A stretch of 29,741 bases of DNA from CAG-1031 sp964391735 (GTDB lineage Bacteria; Bacteroidota; Bacteroidia; Bacteroidales; Muribaculaceae): assembly GCA_964391735.1 (NCBI GenBank), contig CAYMNF010000022.1, positions 1 through 29,741 of the forward strand, written 5' to 3'. The notes below the pieces were generated by a model that saw nothing but the letters and a program-made list of their open reading frames with translations, was not told where the DNA came from and ran no database searches. A program made the position numbers and the translations under genes. How positions within the stretch are numbered: the first letter of the stretch is position 1; the number at the start of each line of letters is the position of its first letter. Of this stretch, positions 15,971 through 24,810 are shown one piece after another.

Positions 15971-16696
15971 ATGGCGCAGGATTTTATGCATGATGTACTT
16001 GGGTGTGTGCGCTTGCGCGTATCGCGTAGGGCACGTCACTTTATCGCCACATGGAAACCGGGGTATCTGCAGCTGACTGTCCCCGCCGGGGCGACCGAGG
16101 AGGATGTGCGCATGGCTTTGTCTCGCATGCAACCTCAGTTGCTGAAGTCGCGTCCCGCCGGGGCCCCGTGGTATGAAAGTGGCAGAAAGGTAGTGTGTGA
16201 TGATGTCACCTTAACCTTTATTGAAAGTGACAACATCAGCCGGGGTTGTAGCCGGTCAATCAAGCTTGCCGAGAATGGTTCGGTTAATGGCACGATTGAG
16301 TATGCATCGGATGTTGACTGGTCGGTACCAGAGAATATGCGCGTGCTTTATCAACAGTCTATGGAGGTGTTGTATCGTGTGGCACTCACTCGTTTGCCTC
16401 TCACAGTTGAGCCCGTGTTTGACCGCCTGGGGGTCAGGCCCCGCAGCTGGAAGGTGAGCCGTGGACGCCGCATCCTGGGTACTTGCCGCAGCAACGGCGA
16501 GATAAACATCAGTTGCGCCGTGATGATGCTGCCCCGGCATTTACGTGAGTATATTGTATGCCACGAGGTTGCCCACCTTACGCACCCCAATCATTCCCCG
16601 GCCTTTCACGCATTGGTTGACCAATACACAGGCGGCAAGGAAAAATCCCTGCAGGCTGAGTTGCGTGCCTTTGATTGGCCCTTACCCCGACTGTAA
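15971..16696 (+). CDS. YgjP-like (DUF45) zinc metallopeptidase
   Basis: 241 residues from ATG 15971. The C-terminal half has the YgjP/WSS1-like metallopeptidase signature: HEVAH at 198-202 (zinc ligands and catalytic Glu199), followed by NHSPAFH with His208 as the likely third ligand. Upstream, LGVRPRSWKVSRGRRILGTCRSNGEINISC matches the pattern typical of this family (W...G.C...G.I..N). The first ~90 residues resemble the basic DUF45 N-terminal region (VRLRVSRRARHF). No signal peptide, so cytoplasmic. The substrate of this family in bacteria is not settled. It follows tRNA-Leu and is convergent with the Lrp-type regulator. Confidence 0.85.
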   Translation: MAQDFMHDVLGCVRLRVSRRARHFIATWKPGYLQLTVPAGATEEDVRMALSRMQPQLLKSRPAGAPWYESGRKVVCDDVTLTFIESDNISRGCSRSIKLAENGSVNGTIEYASDVDWSVPENMRVLYQQSMEVLYRVALTRLPLTVEPVFDRLGVRPRSWKVSRGRRILGTCRSNGEINISCAVMMLPRHLREYIVCHEVAHLTHPNHSPAFHALVDQYTGGKEKSLQAELRAFDWPLPRL

Positions 16697-16716
16697 GTTT
16701 TCACCTGCGATTGAAA

Positions 16717-16757
16717 TCAAAAACGGGCCGTGTCAGGGAAAACATGACACGGCCCGT
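16717..16757. terminator. bidirectional terminator between metallopeptidase and Lrp-type gene
   Basis: A perfect 13-bp stem, ACGGGCCGTGTCA (16723-16735) with its complement at 16745-16757. On the minus strand it is followed at once by TTTTTGATTT (complement of 16713-16722), strong for the Lrp-type gene. The plus-strand tail (AAATATCTTTT) is weaker. Confidence 0.85.
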
Positions 16758-16789
16758 AAATATCTTTTCAAAATTATCAGCTTGGCTGA

Positions 16790-17266
16790 TTATTGATTGT
16801 GCTGTTGCGGCTCAATAGGGATTTGACGGCGGAATGCCTCTTTGAACGACATGATGGTCTCGGTGCGGCCTACCCCTAACGGTTGCAGTTTGTTCTGGAT
16901 AAAGTCCAGCAAATGGTCGTTGTTGCGGGTAACTATCTTGGCAATCAGGTCATAGCGGCCTGTGCAGATGTGGCACTCGACAACCTCGGGACAGTTCTTG
17001 AGCCCCTGGATTATCTCGTTGACACGTGAGGGGTCTGAAAGGAAGAACCCTATGTAGGCGCAGGTCTCAAATCCAAGCATGGCGGGATTGAGGATCGTCT
17101 CAAACCCGCGGATGATCCCGGCGTTGGTTAGTTTCTGGATACGTTGATGTATAGCAGCCCCTGAGACATTGCACTCGCGTGAAATCTCCAGGAAGGGCTT
17201 GCGGGCATTGTTCGCAAGGATGTTTAAAATTTTCAGATCAAGCTGGTCAAATGGTGTTTTTGCCAT
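16790..17266 (-). CDS. Lrp/AsnC-family transcriptional regulator
   Basis: 158 residues from ATG 17266 (MAKTPFDQLDLKILNIL). An in-frame extension to 17344 runs through the promoter and is rejected. The N-terminal winged helix-turn-helix (~8-60) includes LEISRECNVSGAAIHQRIQKLTNAGII. Residues ~70-145 form the RAM ligand-binding domain (CAYIGFFLSDPSRVNEIIQGLKNCPEVVECHICTGRYDLIAKIV). Such proteins are oligomeric regulators usually sensing amino acids. Which amino acid, and which targets, cannot be told here. It is divergent from ileS across a 310-bp AT-rich gap, where autoregulatory sites would be expected. Confidence 0.92.
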   Translation of the reverse strand: MAKTPFDQLDLKILNILANNARKPFLEISRECNVSGAAIHQRIQKLTNAGIIRGFETILNPAMLGFETCAYIGFFLSDPSRVNEIIQGLKNCPEVVECHICTGRYDLIAKIVTRNNDHLLDFIQNKLQPLGVGRTETIMSFKEAFRRQIPIEPQQHNQ

Positions 17267-17308
17267 GTGGTATTGAATTGATTTAGGAAAACGGTATTTT
17301 TTCAATTG

Positions 17309-17316
17309 CAAATGTA
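17309..17316 (-). promoter_or_regulatory. -7 box for the Lrp-type regulator
   Basis: Reads TACATTTG on the minus strand, 43 bases before the ATG at 17266. No good -33 element is visible. Confidence 0.45.
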
Positions 17317-17477
17317 AAGAAAAAAATGATGATAAATGCAGCAATAAATGGAAAAAAGTTGAAAAATGTTTGTTGAATCTGCCATTTATCTACCCTAAAC
17401 CCCTGCCGTCACCCCTCAAAATGTTTCTTGCCGCAAAAAATGGTTTTGGCCCTGTTCGGCTTAACAAGAAAAATGTG

Positions 17478-17485
17478 TAACTTTG
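17478..17485 (+). promoter_or_regulatory. -7 box for ileS and downstream genes
   Basis: TAACTTTG, with a weak -33-like TTCG 19 bases upstream, predicts an ~85-nt leader. A second box, TATTTTTG at 17528-17535, would give a ~35-nt leader. Confidence 0.5.
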
Positions 17486-17576
17486 CAACATCATGGGCTG
17501 ATGTGCCGGCATTCCATCCGTGTGCGTTATTTTTGCCCGCCATAACTGATTGTAACAATTTGTATCCGTAAAAATC

Positions 17577-20500
17577 ATGGATCGACATTTTCCCGAATAT
17601 TCAGGATTAAACCTGTCAGAAGTTAACAAAGAGGAACTGGAACGGTGGAAAGCTCAGCAGCTTTTTGAGCAAACCGTCGAAGCGCGCCGGGGTTGCCCGG
17701 ATTTTGTGTTCTTTGAGGGTCCCCCCTCGGCTAACGGTATGCCGGGTATACACCATGTGTTGGCTCGTACCATCAAGGATACATTTTGCCGGTACAAGAC
17801 CATGCAGGGGTTCCAGGTACGCCGCAAGGCCGGCTGGGACACTCACGGCCTGCCCGTTGAGCTTGGCGTGGAGAAGAGTCTGGGTATCACCAAAGAGGAT
17901 ATCGGTAAAAAAATATCGGTTGATGAGTATAACGACGCTTGCCGCCGTGAGGTTATGAAGTACACGCGTGAGTGGGAAACCCTAACCGACCGCATGGGTT
18001 ATTGGGTGGATATGCACGACCCGTACATCACGTATGACAACCGATACATTGAGAGCGTGTGGTGGCTGCTGGCCGGCCTCTATAAAAAAGGGTATCTGTA
18101 TAAAGGGTACACCATTCAGCCATACAGCCCCGCTGCCGGTACGGGCCTCAGCAGCCATGAGCTTAACCAGCCGGGTTGCTATCGCGACGTCAAGGACACA
18201 ACCCTCACGGCCCAGTTTGAGCTGATCGATGCCCCCGAATATATGGAAGAGTGGGGAACTCCCGTCATGGTGGCTTGGACCACCACACCTTGGACTCTCC
18301 CCTCAAATACCGCACTCGCTGTGGGCCCGAATATCGAGTATAATGTTGTCAGGACATACAACCCCTACTCAGGCGCGCCCGTCACTTTGGTGGTGGCTGC
18401 CGACCTGGCTGCCCGTCTACTTGGCGAGAAGGGCAAGGATGCCCCGCTGGATGAGTATCAGAAAGGGGACAAGGTAGTGCCCTGGCAGGTTATAAAGACT
18501 GTTAAGGGGAGCGACCTCGTGGGCCTGCACTACAAGCAACTCATTCCCTGGGTAAATCCCGGGGAGGGCGCATTCAGGGTTATTGAGGGCGACTATGTTA
18601 CCACCGAGGATGGTACCGGTATCGTTCACATCGCCGGCACTTTTGGCGCCGATGACTTGCGCGTGAGCCGTGCCGCCGGCGTGCCGCCTTTGCACCTTAT
18701 TGACAAGGATGGCAATCTGCGCCCCATGGTTGATCTCACCGGACGTTTCTACCGCATCGAGGAGCTCGACCCTGAGTTTGTAAAGAATAATGTTGATGTC
18801 GAGGCATACTCTCTCTGGGCCGGTCGCCCTGTGAAAAATGCCTATGACGACTCTCTCCCCGCCGATGCCGAGACGCTTGACGTGGCATTAGCACTTGACC
18901 TCAAGCAAAAAGGACAAGCCTTCAAAATCGAAAAGCATGTCCATACATATCCCCATTGCTGGCGCACTGACAAGCCCGTTCTTTACTACCCGTTGGACAG
19001 CTGGTTTATCCGCACCACGGCTGCTAAAGACCGCCTGATGGAGCTAAACAAGCAGATAAAATGGAAACCCGCCGCAACCGGTACGGGTCGTTTTGGCAAG
19101 TGGCTTGAGAACCTGCAGGATTGGAACCTGAGCCGCAGTCGCTATTGGGGTACACCGCTGCCCATTTGGCGCACTGAGGACGGTAAGCAGGAAAAATGTA
19201 TCGAGAGTGTCGAACAGCTCTACAATGAGATCGAGCAATCGGTAGCAGCAGGTAATATGGCCTCAAATCCCCTCAAGGAGAAAGGGTTTGTACCCGGGGA
19301 TTACTCTGCCGAGAACTATGAGAAGATTGACCTGCACCGCCCCTACGTTGACGATATTGTGCTGACTGCCGCCGACGGCACCCCCATGCGTCGTGAGGCT
19401 GACCTTATTGATGTGTGGTTTGACTCCGGCTCCATGCCGTATGCCCAGATTCATTATCCCTTTGAGAACAAGGAGGCACTGGACAACCGCCGGGTTTACC
19501 CCGCCGACTTTATTGCCGAGGGTGTTGACCAGACCCGCGGATGGTTCTTTACCCTGCATGCTATCGCCGGCATGATGTTTGACTCGGTTGCCTACAAGGC
19601 CGTTATCTCAAACGGTCTGGTGCTGGATAAGGATGGCAACAAGATGTCAAAACGCTTGGGCAACGCCGTCAATCCTTTTGGCGCGATTGAGGACAACGGC
19701 TCTGACCCCCTGCGTTGGTACATGTTGTCAAACACATCCCCGTGGGAGAACCTCAAATATGATGACAAGGGCGTCAAGGAAACCGCTCGCAAATTCTTTG
19801 CCACGCTCTATAACACTTACTCCTTCTTCAGCCTCTATGCCAACGTTGACAAATGGCAACCGGGCGGTGAGGAGATTCCATACGACCAACTGCCTGAGAT
19901 TGACCGCTGGATTATCTCAAAACTGAACACCCTCGTCGGCCGTGTCACCGCGTGCCTTGAGGATTATGACCCGACCCCGGCGGTGCGCGCCATCAGCGAG
20001 TTTGTCCTTGACGACCTCAGCAACTGGTATGTACGCCTCAATCGCAAACGCTTCTGGGGTGGCAAGATGAACCGTGACAAGCAGGCCGCTTACCAGACAC
20101 TGCATCGCTGCCTTGAAACCGTTGCACTGCTCATGGCCCCCGTGGCCCCGTTCTATGCCGAGCGGTTGTATCGCGACCTTGGTTGCGGAACAGAGCGCCC
20201 GTCAGTACACCTGGCCAACTATCCCAAGGCTGATGCCGCACAGATTGATGCCGACCTTGAGCGCCGTATGCAGCTTGCTCAGGCAATAACCTCAATGACC
20301 CTGGCATTGCGCCGCAAGGTGAACCTGCGCGTACGTCAGCCACTGCAGGCCCTGCAGGTCCCCATTACCGGCGAGCAATTGCGTGACGACATTACCGCCG
20401 TGGCTGACCTGGTGAAGAATGAGGTCAATGTCAAGGAGATAATGTTTGTTGAGGGGGACGTTATTAAAAAACGTATTAAGCCAAACTTCAAGGTCCTGGG

Positions 20501-20999
20501 CAAGAAACTTGGCAAGGATATGAAGGCTGTGGCTGCCGTCCTCACCCAAATGCAGACACCTGAGGTCGCAGAGTTTGAGCGCAACGGCTTCACCAACGTT
20601 ACTCTGCCCGACGGCAACAGCGTAAAGGTTGAACTTGCCGATGTCGAGGTTATCCCCGATGATATCCCCGGGTGGAATGTGGCAAGCGACGGCGCCCTGA
20701 CAATAGCCTTGGACGTTACTCTGACACCCACTCTCATCAACGAGGGGTTGGCCCGCGAATTGGTTAACCGCATACAGAATATGCGCAAGGATGCCGGCTT
20801 GAACGTTACCGACCGCATCACCGTGGTGATTGAACCCAACAAGCTCACCGATGCTGCCGTGGCCGACTTCAACAGCTACATCGCCGACCAGGTGCTGGCA
20901 ACATCATTGACCGTTGCCCCGATTGCTGAGGGCGAGGGGACGCTGTTGGACATCGATGGCAATAACGTGCGTGTCAAGATTGCGCCCGTCAAGGCTTAA
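17577..20999 (+). CDS. ileS: isoleucyl-tRNA synthetase, type 2, with swapped GIHH signature
   Basis: Charges tRNA-Ile with isoleucine; 1140 residues, within the range for the long type 2 form. Visible features: the class I HIGH site as GIHH at 57-60 (NGMPGIHHVLARTIKD), the CP1 editing domain (WTTTPWTLPSNTALAVGP and GTGIVHIAGTFGADDLRVSR), DVWFDSGSMPYAQ, the second signature KMSKR at 689-693, then a long C-terminal anticodon-binding region. The first signature has the first and third positions swapped relative to HxGH (GxHH). This form is known in some type 2 IleRS enzymes and has been tied to extreme mupirocin resistance. It leads a co-directional set: the DksA-like gene follows 35 bases later. 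Confidence 0.97.
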   Translation: MDRHFPEYSGLNLSEVNKEELERWKAQQLFEQTVEARRGCPDFVFFEGPPSANGMPGIHHVLARTIKDTFCRYKTMQGFQVRRKAGWDTHGLPVELGVEKSLGITKEDIGKKISVDEYNDACRREVMKYTREWETLTDRMGYWVDMHDPYITYDNRYIESVWWLLAGLYKKGYLYKGYTIQPYSPAAGTGLSSHELNQPGCYRDVKDTTLTAQFELIDAPEYMEEWGTPVMVAWTTTPWTLPSNTALAVGPNIEYNVVRTYNPYSGAPVTLVVAADLAARLLGEKGKDAPLDEYQKGDKVVPWQVIKTVKGSDLVGLHYKQLIPWVNPGEGAFRVIEGDYVTTEDGTGIVHIAGTFGADDLRVSRAAGVPPLHLIDKDGNLRPMVDLTGRFYRIEELDPEFVKNNVDVEAYSLWAGRPVKNAYDDSLPADAETLDVALALDLKQKGQAFKIEKHVHTYPHCWRTDKPVLYYPLDSWFIRTTAAKDRLMELNKQIKWKPAATGTGRFGKWLENLQDWNLSRSRYWGTPLPIWRTEDGKQEKCIESVEQLYNEIEQSVAAGNMASNPLKEKGFVPGDYSAENYEKIDLHRPYVDDIVLTAADGTPMRREADLIDVWFDSGSMPYAQIHYPFENKEALDNRRVYPADFIAEGVDQTRGWFFTLHAIAGMMFDSVAYKAVISNGLVLDKDGNKMSKRLGNAVNPFGAIEDNGSDPLRWYMLSNTSPWENLKYDDKGVKETARKFFATLYNTYSFFSLYANVDKWQPGGEEIPYDQLPEIDRWIISKLNTLVGRVTACLEDYDPTPAVRAISEFVLDDLSNWYVRLNRKRFWGGKMNRDKQAAYQTLHRCLETVALLMAPVAPFYAERLYRDLGCGTERPSVHLANYPKADAAQIDADLERRMQLAQAITSMTLALRRKVNLRVRQPLQALQVPITGEQLRDDITAVADLVKNEVNVKEIMFVEGDVIKKRIKPNFKVLGKKLGKDMKAVAAVLTQMQTPEVAEFERNGFTNVTLPDGNSVKVELADVEVIPDDIPGWNVASDGALTIALDVTLTPTLINEGLARELVNRIQNMRKDAGLNVTDRITVVIEPNKLTDAAVADFNSYIADQVLATSLTVAPIAEGEGTLLDIDGNNVRVKIAPVKA

Positions 21000-21034
21000 A
21001 TCTGTTTTTCCAATAAACAAAAACTACTATAAAA

Positions 21035-21418
21035 ATGAGCGAACCGAAAACAAGATATTCAGACGCCGAACTGCAAGAGTTCAAGGAGATTATCCTCAAG
21101 AAACTTGAAAAGGCGCAAAAGGACTATGATGAGTTGCGGGCTGACCTCACCAATACCGATGGCAACGACATCGCCGACACGTCGCCCACATTTAAGGTGC
21201 TTGAGGAGGGGGCATCGACCCTTGGCAAGGAGGAGGCCGGACGCCTTGCTCAACGCCAGATGAAGTTTATAAACAGCCTGAAAGCTGCCCTGGTACGCAT
21301 TGAGAATAAGACCTACGGCATCTGTCGCGAGACCGGCGAACTCATCCCCAAGGAGCGCCTGCGCGCAGTTCCCCATGCAACTCTCAGTATCGAGGCTAAA
21401 GAATCACGCAAAAAGTGA
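21035..21418 (+). CDS. DksA/TraR-family protein with degenerate zinc finger
   Basis: 127 residues. An N-terminal coiled-coil-like helical region (~8-95, containing IADTSPTFKVLEEGASTLGKEEAGRLAQRQMKFINSLKAAL, here described not quoted as a motif) is followed by the TraR/DksA C-terminal motif YGICRETGELIPKERLRAVP. The zinc-finger spacing CxxC-x17-CxxC is preserved, but the residues are Cys97, Thr100, Ser118 and Ala121, so three of four ligands are gone and zinc binding is unlikely. DksA-type proteins bind RNA polymerase through the secondary channel and act with ppGpp; whether this one does is inference. The stop overlaps the lspA start by one base (TGATG), so translation is probably coupled. 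Confidence 0.85.
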   Translation: MSEPKTRYSDAELQEFKEIILKKLEKAQKDYDELRADLTNTDGNDIADTSPTFKVLEEGASTLGKEEAGRLAQRQMKFINSLKAALVRIENKTYGICRETGELIPKERLRAVPHATLSIEAKESRKK

Positions 21419-22071
21419 TGACCGCTCAAAGGCGTAACCTCGGCTTGGTCGCTCTGGGTATTATACTGTTTGTAATACTCGCCGACCAAGCCCTGAAGAT
21501 TTGGGTAAAGACACATTTTTATCTGGGCGAGGAGGTGCGCATCACCGACTGGTTCCGCCTTTTGTTTATACAAAACAACGGGATGGCTTTCGGCATGGAG
21601 CTGGTGAGCAAGTTCTTCCTCACCCTTTTCCGTGTTGTGGCTGTCATCTTCCTGGGGTTCTACATGGTGCGTTGCCTACGCTACCTGCCGCGTCTGCGCA
21701 CGGGCTACCTGGTGTGCCTGGCGTTGGTAACCGCCGGCGCCGCCGGCAACATCTTTGATTGCCTCTTTTACGGCCTGATATTCAACAACCCCATGCCTCC
21801 CGAGGTCGCCACACTGTTCCCCCCTGATGGCGGCTATGCCCCGTTTATGCAGGGACAGGTTGTGGACATGCTCTACTTCCCGCTGGTCTCTTTTGACTGG
21901 CCCCTTTGGATGCCTTGGGTCGGCGGTAAGCACTTCCTGTTCTTCCAGCCCGTTTTCAACCTTGCCGACGCCGCTATCAGCGTGGGTATGCTCGCCATAT
22001 TGTTCTTCTATGCCCGCCAACTGGTGTGGCCCGTAAAGTCGCCTGAGGATGCGCAAACCCCTAATTCTTAG
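21418..22071 (+). CDS. lspA: lipoprotein signal peptidase (signal peptidase II)
   Basis: Inner-membrane aspartyl protease that removes signal peptides from diacylglyceryl-prolipoproteins. 217 residues, longer than the ~160-170 of E. coli because of an insertion before the last segments (GLIFNNPMPPEVATLFPPDGGY..., partly quoted), as is common in Bacteroidota. Four hydrophobic segments are visible. The catalytic aspartates are Asp114 (GNIFD) and Asp184 (FNLADAAIS); the NNGMAFGM motif follows the first loop. ATG 21418 overlaps the upstream stop by one base, with a GTG at 21415 as alternative. It overlaps the next gene by 23 bases. Substrates would include the window's own lipoproteins. Confidence 0.95.
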   Translation: MTAQRRNLGLVALGIILFVILADQALKIWVKTHFYLGEEVRITDWFRLLFIQNNGMAFGMELVSKFFLTLFRVVAVIFLGFYMVRCLRYLPRLRTGYLVCLALVTAGAAGNIFDCLFYGLIFNNPMPPEVATLFPPDGGYAPFMQGQVVDMLYFPLVSFDWPLWMPWVGGKHFLFFQPVFNLADAAISVGMLAILFFYARQLVWPVKSPEDAQTPNS

Positions 22072-22855
22072 ATTTGTAGGTGCCTTGCTGGTGACGGCCA
22101 TGCTGGCTGCCTGCTCGCACGTGCCCGGGGGTGTCATCAAGGATGAGGATATGGCGCAGTTGTTGGCTGACCTTGAGTTGGCCGATGCCGTTATGAACAA
22201 CACGGGTGGGATATATACCGGCGAATCGGTTAAAATGGAGGTGCGCGAGCAAGTCCTTGACCAACATGGCGTCACTGCCGCTGAGTTAGACTCCTCCCTG
22301 GCCTTCTATGGCCGCGACCTAAAACGGTATAACGAGATTTTTGACCGCGCTATTCAGATTACCCAACAGCGGCTTGATGAGGCCAACAAAGCCGGTATGC
22401 TCTCTTTGGATGAGTACCGCAACACGTCGGTTGTGGTCTCTGATGCCGACTCGCTGAATCTTTGGACCGCCGGTAAAACTTATCGCGTGTCTCCCGCCAC
22501 CGGCAACTTTATAATCCCCTTCGCCATCCCGTCTGACCATAACGGTGAGCCGGGAGATAAATATGTTTTGCGCTTCAAGGCGATTGGTCAGGGCGAGCCT
22601 CTCTACGCCACACTCGCTGCCGACTACAGCGGCCTGGCAGGCACCGACTTCAGGCAAACCCGCTCTCGTGCCAACAAGTCCCAGTGGGTAATCCTCTCCC
22701 TAAATCTTGACCCCGACAAGACTATGAAAGAGCTGTATGGCGCCATTGGGGTCGATGTCACCAACTGTAACGTTTGGATTGATTCCATTTCCCTTATGCG
22801 TGTACGCCTGAAGGATCACCTCCCAAATCGTAATGATCAGAACCGGGGCAAATGA
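22049..22855 (+). CDS. DUF4296 lipoprotein
   Basis: 268 residues with a lipoprotein signal (AMLAAC, Cys ~22), so itself a likely LspA substrate. Residues ~30-110 fit DUF4296: IKDEDMAQLLADLELADAVM, then HGVTAAELDSSLAFYGRDLKRYNEIFDRAIQ, described by its pattern of a short helical N-terminal domain with a conserved SL.YY-like segment (here SLAFYGRDL). The C-terminal ~130 residues form a separate beta-rich region not recognised. It overlaps lspA by 23 bases, an arrangement common in Bacteroidota, suggesting a link to lipoprotein handling, though function is unknown. Confidence 0.85.
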   Translation: MRKPLILRFVGALLVTAMLAACSHVPGGVIKDEDMAQLLADLELADAVMNNTGGIYTGESVKMEVREQVLDQHGVTAAELDSSLAFYGRDLKRYNEIFDRAIQITQQRLDEANKAGMLSLDEYRNTSVVVSDADSLNLWTAGKTYRVSPATGNFIIPFAIPSDHNGEPGDKYVLRFKAIGQGEPLYATLAADYSGLAGTDFRQTRSRANKSQWVILSLNLDPDKTMKELYGAIGVDVTNCNVWIDSISLMRVRLKDHLPNRNDQNRGK

Positions 22856-22913
22856 CCCTTGGGTATATGATATTCTAAATTGTATAATCTGATAAAAGAG
22901 TCTGAATAAGTAT

Positions 22914-24266
22914 ATGAAACTGTGTGAACTGACCGCCGTATCCCCCGTTGACGGACGCTATCGTAGCAAAACCGCCTCACTGGCCCCCTACTTCTCTGAG
23001 TTCGGGCTAATGCACTATCGCGTGATGGTTGAGGTCGAATACTTTATAAGGTTGGGAAGGACAGTACCCGCTGTGCAGCAGGCTATTGATGAGGTTGGCG
23101 TTGACACTCTGCGCAAAATCTATCAGGATTTTTCAATCGAGGATGCCCAACAGATAAAGCACATTGAGGCCACGACCAATCATGATGTCAAGGCAGTTGA
23201 ATATTTCATCAAAGAGAAACTGGACGGCATTGGGTCAATTAAGTTGGACAATGTTAAAGAGTTTGTCCACTTTGGCCTCACCAGCCAGGATATCAACAAC
23301 ACAGCGGTCCCCGTGTCAATCGCCGCTGCCCTGAAGGAGGTTATGCTCCCGGCCCTGGCACGTCTGCAAGAAAAGCTTGACGCATTAGCAGCTGAATGGG
23401 CTGATGTCCCGATGCTCGCTAAGACACACGGGCAACCCGCCTCGCCAACGCGTCTCGGCAAGGAGATTGGGGTTTTTGCCTACCGCCTGCGTCAGCAAGT
23501 CGAGGCTCTGCGCGCTGTACCCATCTCAGGGAAGTTTGGCGGCGCTACCGGCAACTTCAATGCCCACCGTGCCGCTTTCCCCGGCGTTGACTGGCCGGCG
23601 TTTGCCAACAGTTTCCTCAGCGAGGTGTTGGGTATTGAGCGCGAAGAGCTTACCACACAGATTTCAAACTACGACAATCTTGCCGCCCTGTTTGATGCCT
23701 TGGCGCGCATCAACACCATAATTTTGGACCTTGACCGTGATATGTGGATGTACATCTCAATGGAGTACTTCAAACAGCGCATAAAGGAGGGGGAGGTCGG
23801 CTCATCGGCCATGCCCCATAAGGTAAATCCCATTGATTTTGAGAACTCTGAGGGTAATATCGGTGTCGCAAACGCCCTGCTTAAGCACCTCAGCGGCAAG
23901 TTGCCCGTCAGCCGTCTGCAACGCGACCTCACCGACTCAACCGTTCTGCGCAACATCGGTGTGCCCATGGCCCACGGGCTGATTGCCATCGAGAGTACCC
24001 TGAAGGGTTTAGGGAAGCTTATCCTAAATCGCGCTGCTATTGATGCCGACCTCTCGGGGATGTGGGCCGTGGTTGCTGAGGGTATACAAACCATCTTGCG
24101 CAGTGTGGGGTATCCTAATCCCTACGAGGCTCTCAAGAAACTGACACGCGTAAACTCAGGTGTAACGGCTGAGGGGATTGCTGAGTTTATTGACGGGCTG
24201 AACGTTGATGAGGAGGTGAAGACACGCCTGCGCGCGCTCTCGCCGATGACCTATGTGGGTTTCTGA
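22914..24266 (+). CDS. purB: adenylosuccinate lyase
   Basis: Catalyses two fumarate-releasing steps in purine synthesis: SAICAR to AICAR, and adenylosuccinate to AMP. 450 residues, matching the E. coli-type enzyme from its N-terminus (ELTAVSPVDGRYRSKTASL). The fumarase/aspartase superfamily signature GSSAMPHKVNPIDFEN is at ~296-311 and carries the catalytic Ser of the flexible loop. The segments KTHGQPASPTRLGKE and TSQDINNTA, with the catalytic His positions, are intact. It starts 58 bases after the DUF4296 gene; I see no clear promoter in that gap, so read-through is possible. The cvpA-like gene follows 18 bases later. Confidence 0.97.
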   Translation: MKLCELTAVSPVDGRYRSKTASLAPYFSEFGLMHYRVMVEVEYFIRLGRTVPAVQQAIDEVGVDTLRKIYQDFSIEDAQQIKHIEATTNHDVKAVEYFIKEKLDGIGSIKLDNVKEFVHFGLTSQDINNTAVPVSIAAALKEVMLPALARLQEKLDALAAEWADVPMLAKTHGQPASPTRLGKEIGVFAYRLRQQVEALRAVPISGKFGGATGNFNAHRAAFPGVDWPAFANSFLSEVLGIEREELTTQISNYDNLAALFDALARINTIILDLDRDMWMYISMEYFKQRIKEGEVGSSAMPHKVNPIDFENSEGNIGVANALLKHLSGKLPVSRLQRDLTDSTVLRNIGVPMAHGLIAIESTLKGLGKLILNRAAIDADLSGMWAVVAEGIQTILRSVGYPNPYEALKKLTRVNSGVTAEGIAEFIDGLNVDEEVKTRLRALSPMTYVGF

Positions 24267-24284
24267 TTTTCAAGTATTTAGTTT

Positions 24285-24809
24285 ATGACAGTAGATCTGT
24301 TGGTAATAATAGTTTTTGCCGTTTCACTTCTCTTTGGCTTTCGCCAGGGTATGATGAAACAACTTGCCGGCATGGCGGGGCTTGTGGCCGGTATTATCGG
24401 ATGCCGCCTCTTCGGCAACGTGGCTGAGAGTATAATGCCCTCGTCGCCCCCGTTTGCCGCCCCTTTGCTCAGCAACGCCTTTGTGTTTGCCGTTATCTAT
24501 ATGGCCACCACCGTCATAATCGGGCTGGCCCGCAAGGTCACCGCTGCTCTGCACCTCTCATTCTTTGACCGTGTTGCCGGGGCCCTGATGTGCATGATTA
24601 AATGGATGGTGGGCCTCAGCGTGCTGTTGAACGCATACATTGCCGTCAAGGGTGAACCGTTCAAGAACCCTTCGACTCTGACGTGCGCCGTAACCGAGCT
24701 TGCTCCCTGGCTGTGGGGCGAAACCCGCGCGGAACTTTTTGGCCGGGACAATGTTAATACTGATGTACCGGCTGCCGCCGGCATGAATGACACCCAACAA
24801 AGTAGATAA
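24285..24809 (+). CDS. CvpA-family membrane protein
   Basis: 174 residues with four hydrophobic segments (roughly 3-20, 25-42, 60-80 and 100-120), preceded by the family's characteristic N-terminal LLFGFRQGMMKQL and containing LSFFDRVAGALMCMIKW. E. coli CvpA is an inner-membrane protein needed for colicin V production and bile-salt tolerance, and its gene lies beside purF. Here the family sits next to purB, another purine gene. The ~50-residue C-terminal tail is polar. It ends one base before the sufB ATG at 24811. Exact function in Bacteroidota unknown. Confidence 0.85.
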   Translation: MTVDLLVIIVFAVSLLFGFRQGMMKQLAGMAGLVAGIIGCRLFGNVAESIMPSSPPFAAPLLSNAFVFAVIYMATTVIIGLARKVTAALHLSFFDRVAGALMCMIKWMVGLSVLLNAYIAVKGEPFKNPSTLTCAVTELAPWLWGETRAELFGRDNVNTDVPAAAGMNDTQQSR

Positions 24810-24810
24810 A

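Larger units (their letters stand above)
17267..17576. other. 310-bp divergent intergenic region between Lrp-type gene and ileS
   Basis: No gene is supported. It holds a minus-strand box TACATTTG (17309-17316) for the regulator and two plus-strand TAnnTTTG boxes (17478-17485 and 17528-17535) for ileS. The stretch 17311-17375 is strongly A-rich and could hold regulator binding sites. Confidence 0.6.

Noticed and set aside
17486..17576. T-box type leader before ileS
   Set aside because: The predicted leader is under 100 nt, and no specifier loop, T-box sequence or terminator/antiterminator pair is visible. T-boxes are not typical of this phylum.
17390..17629. Minus-strand open frame upstream of ileS
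   Set aside because: It overlaps the ileS start and its promoter boxes, has no family resemblance, and lies in a regulatory gap.
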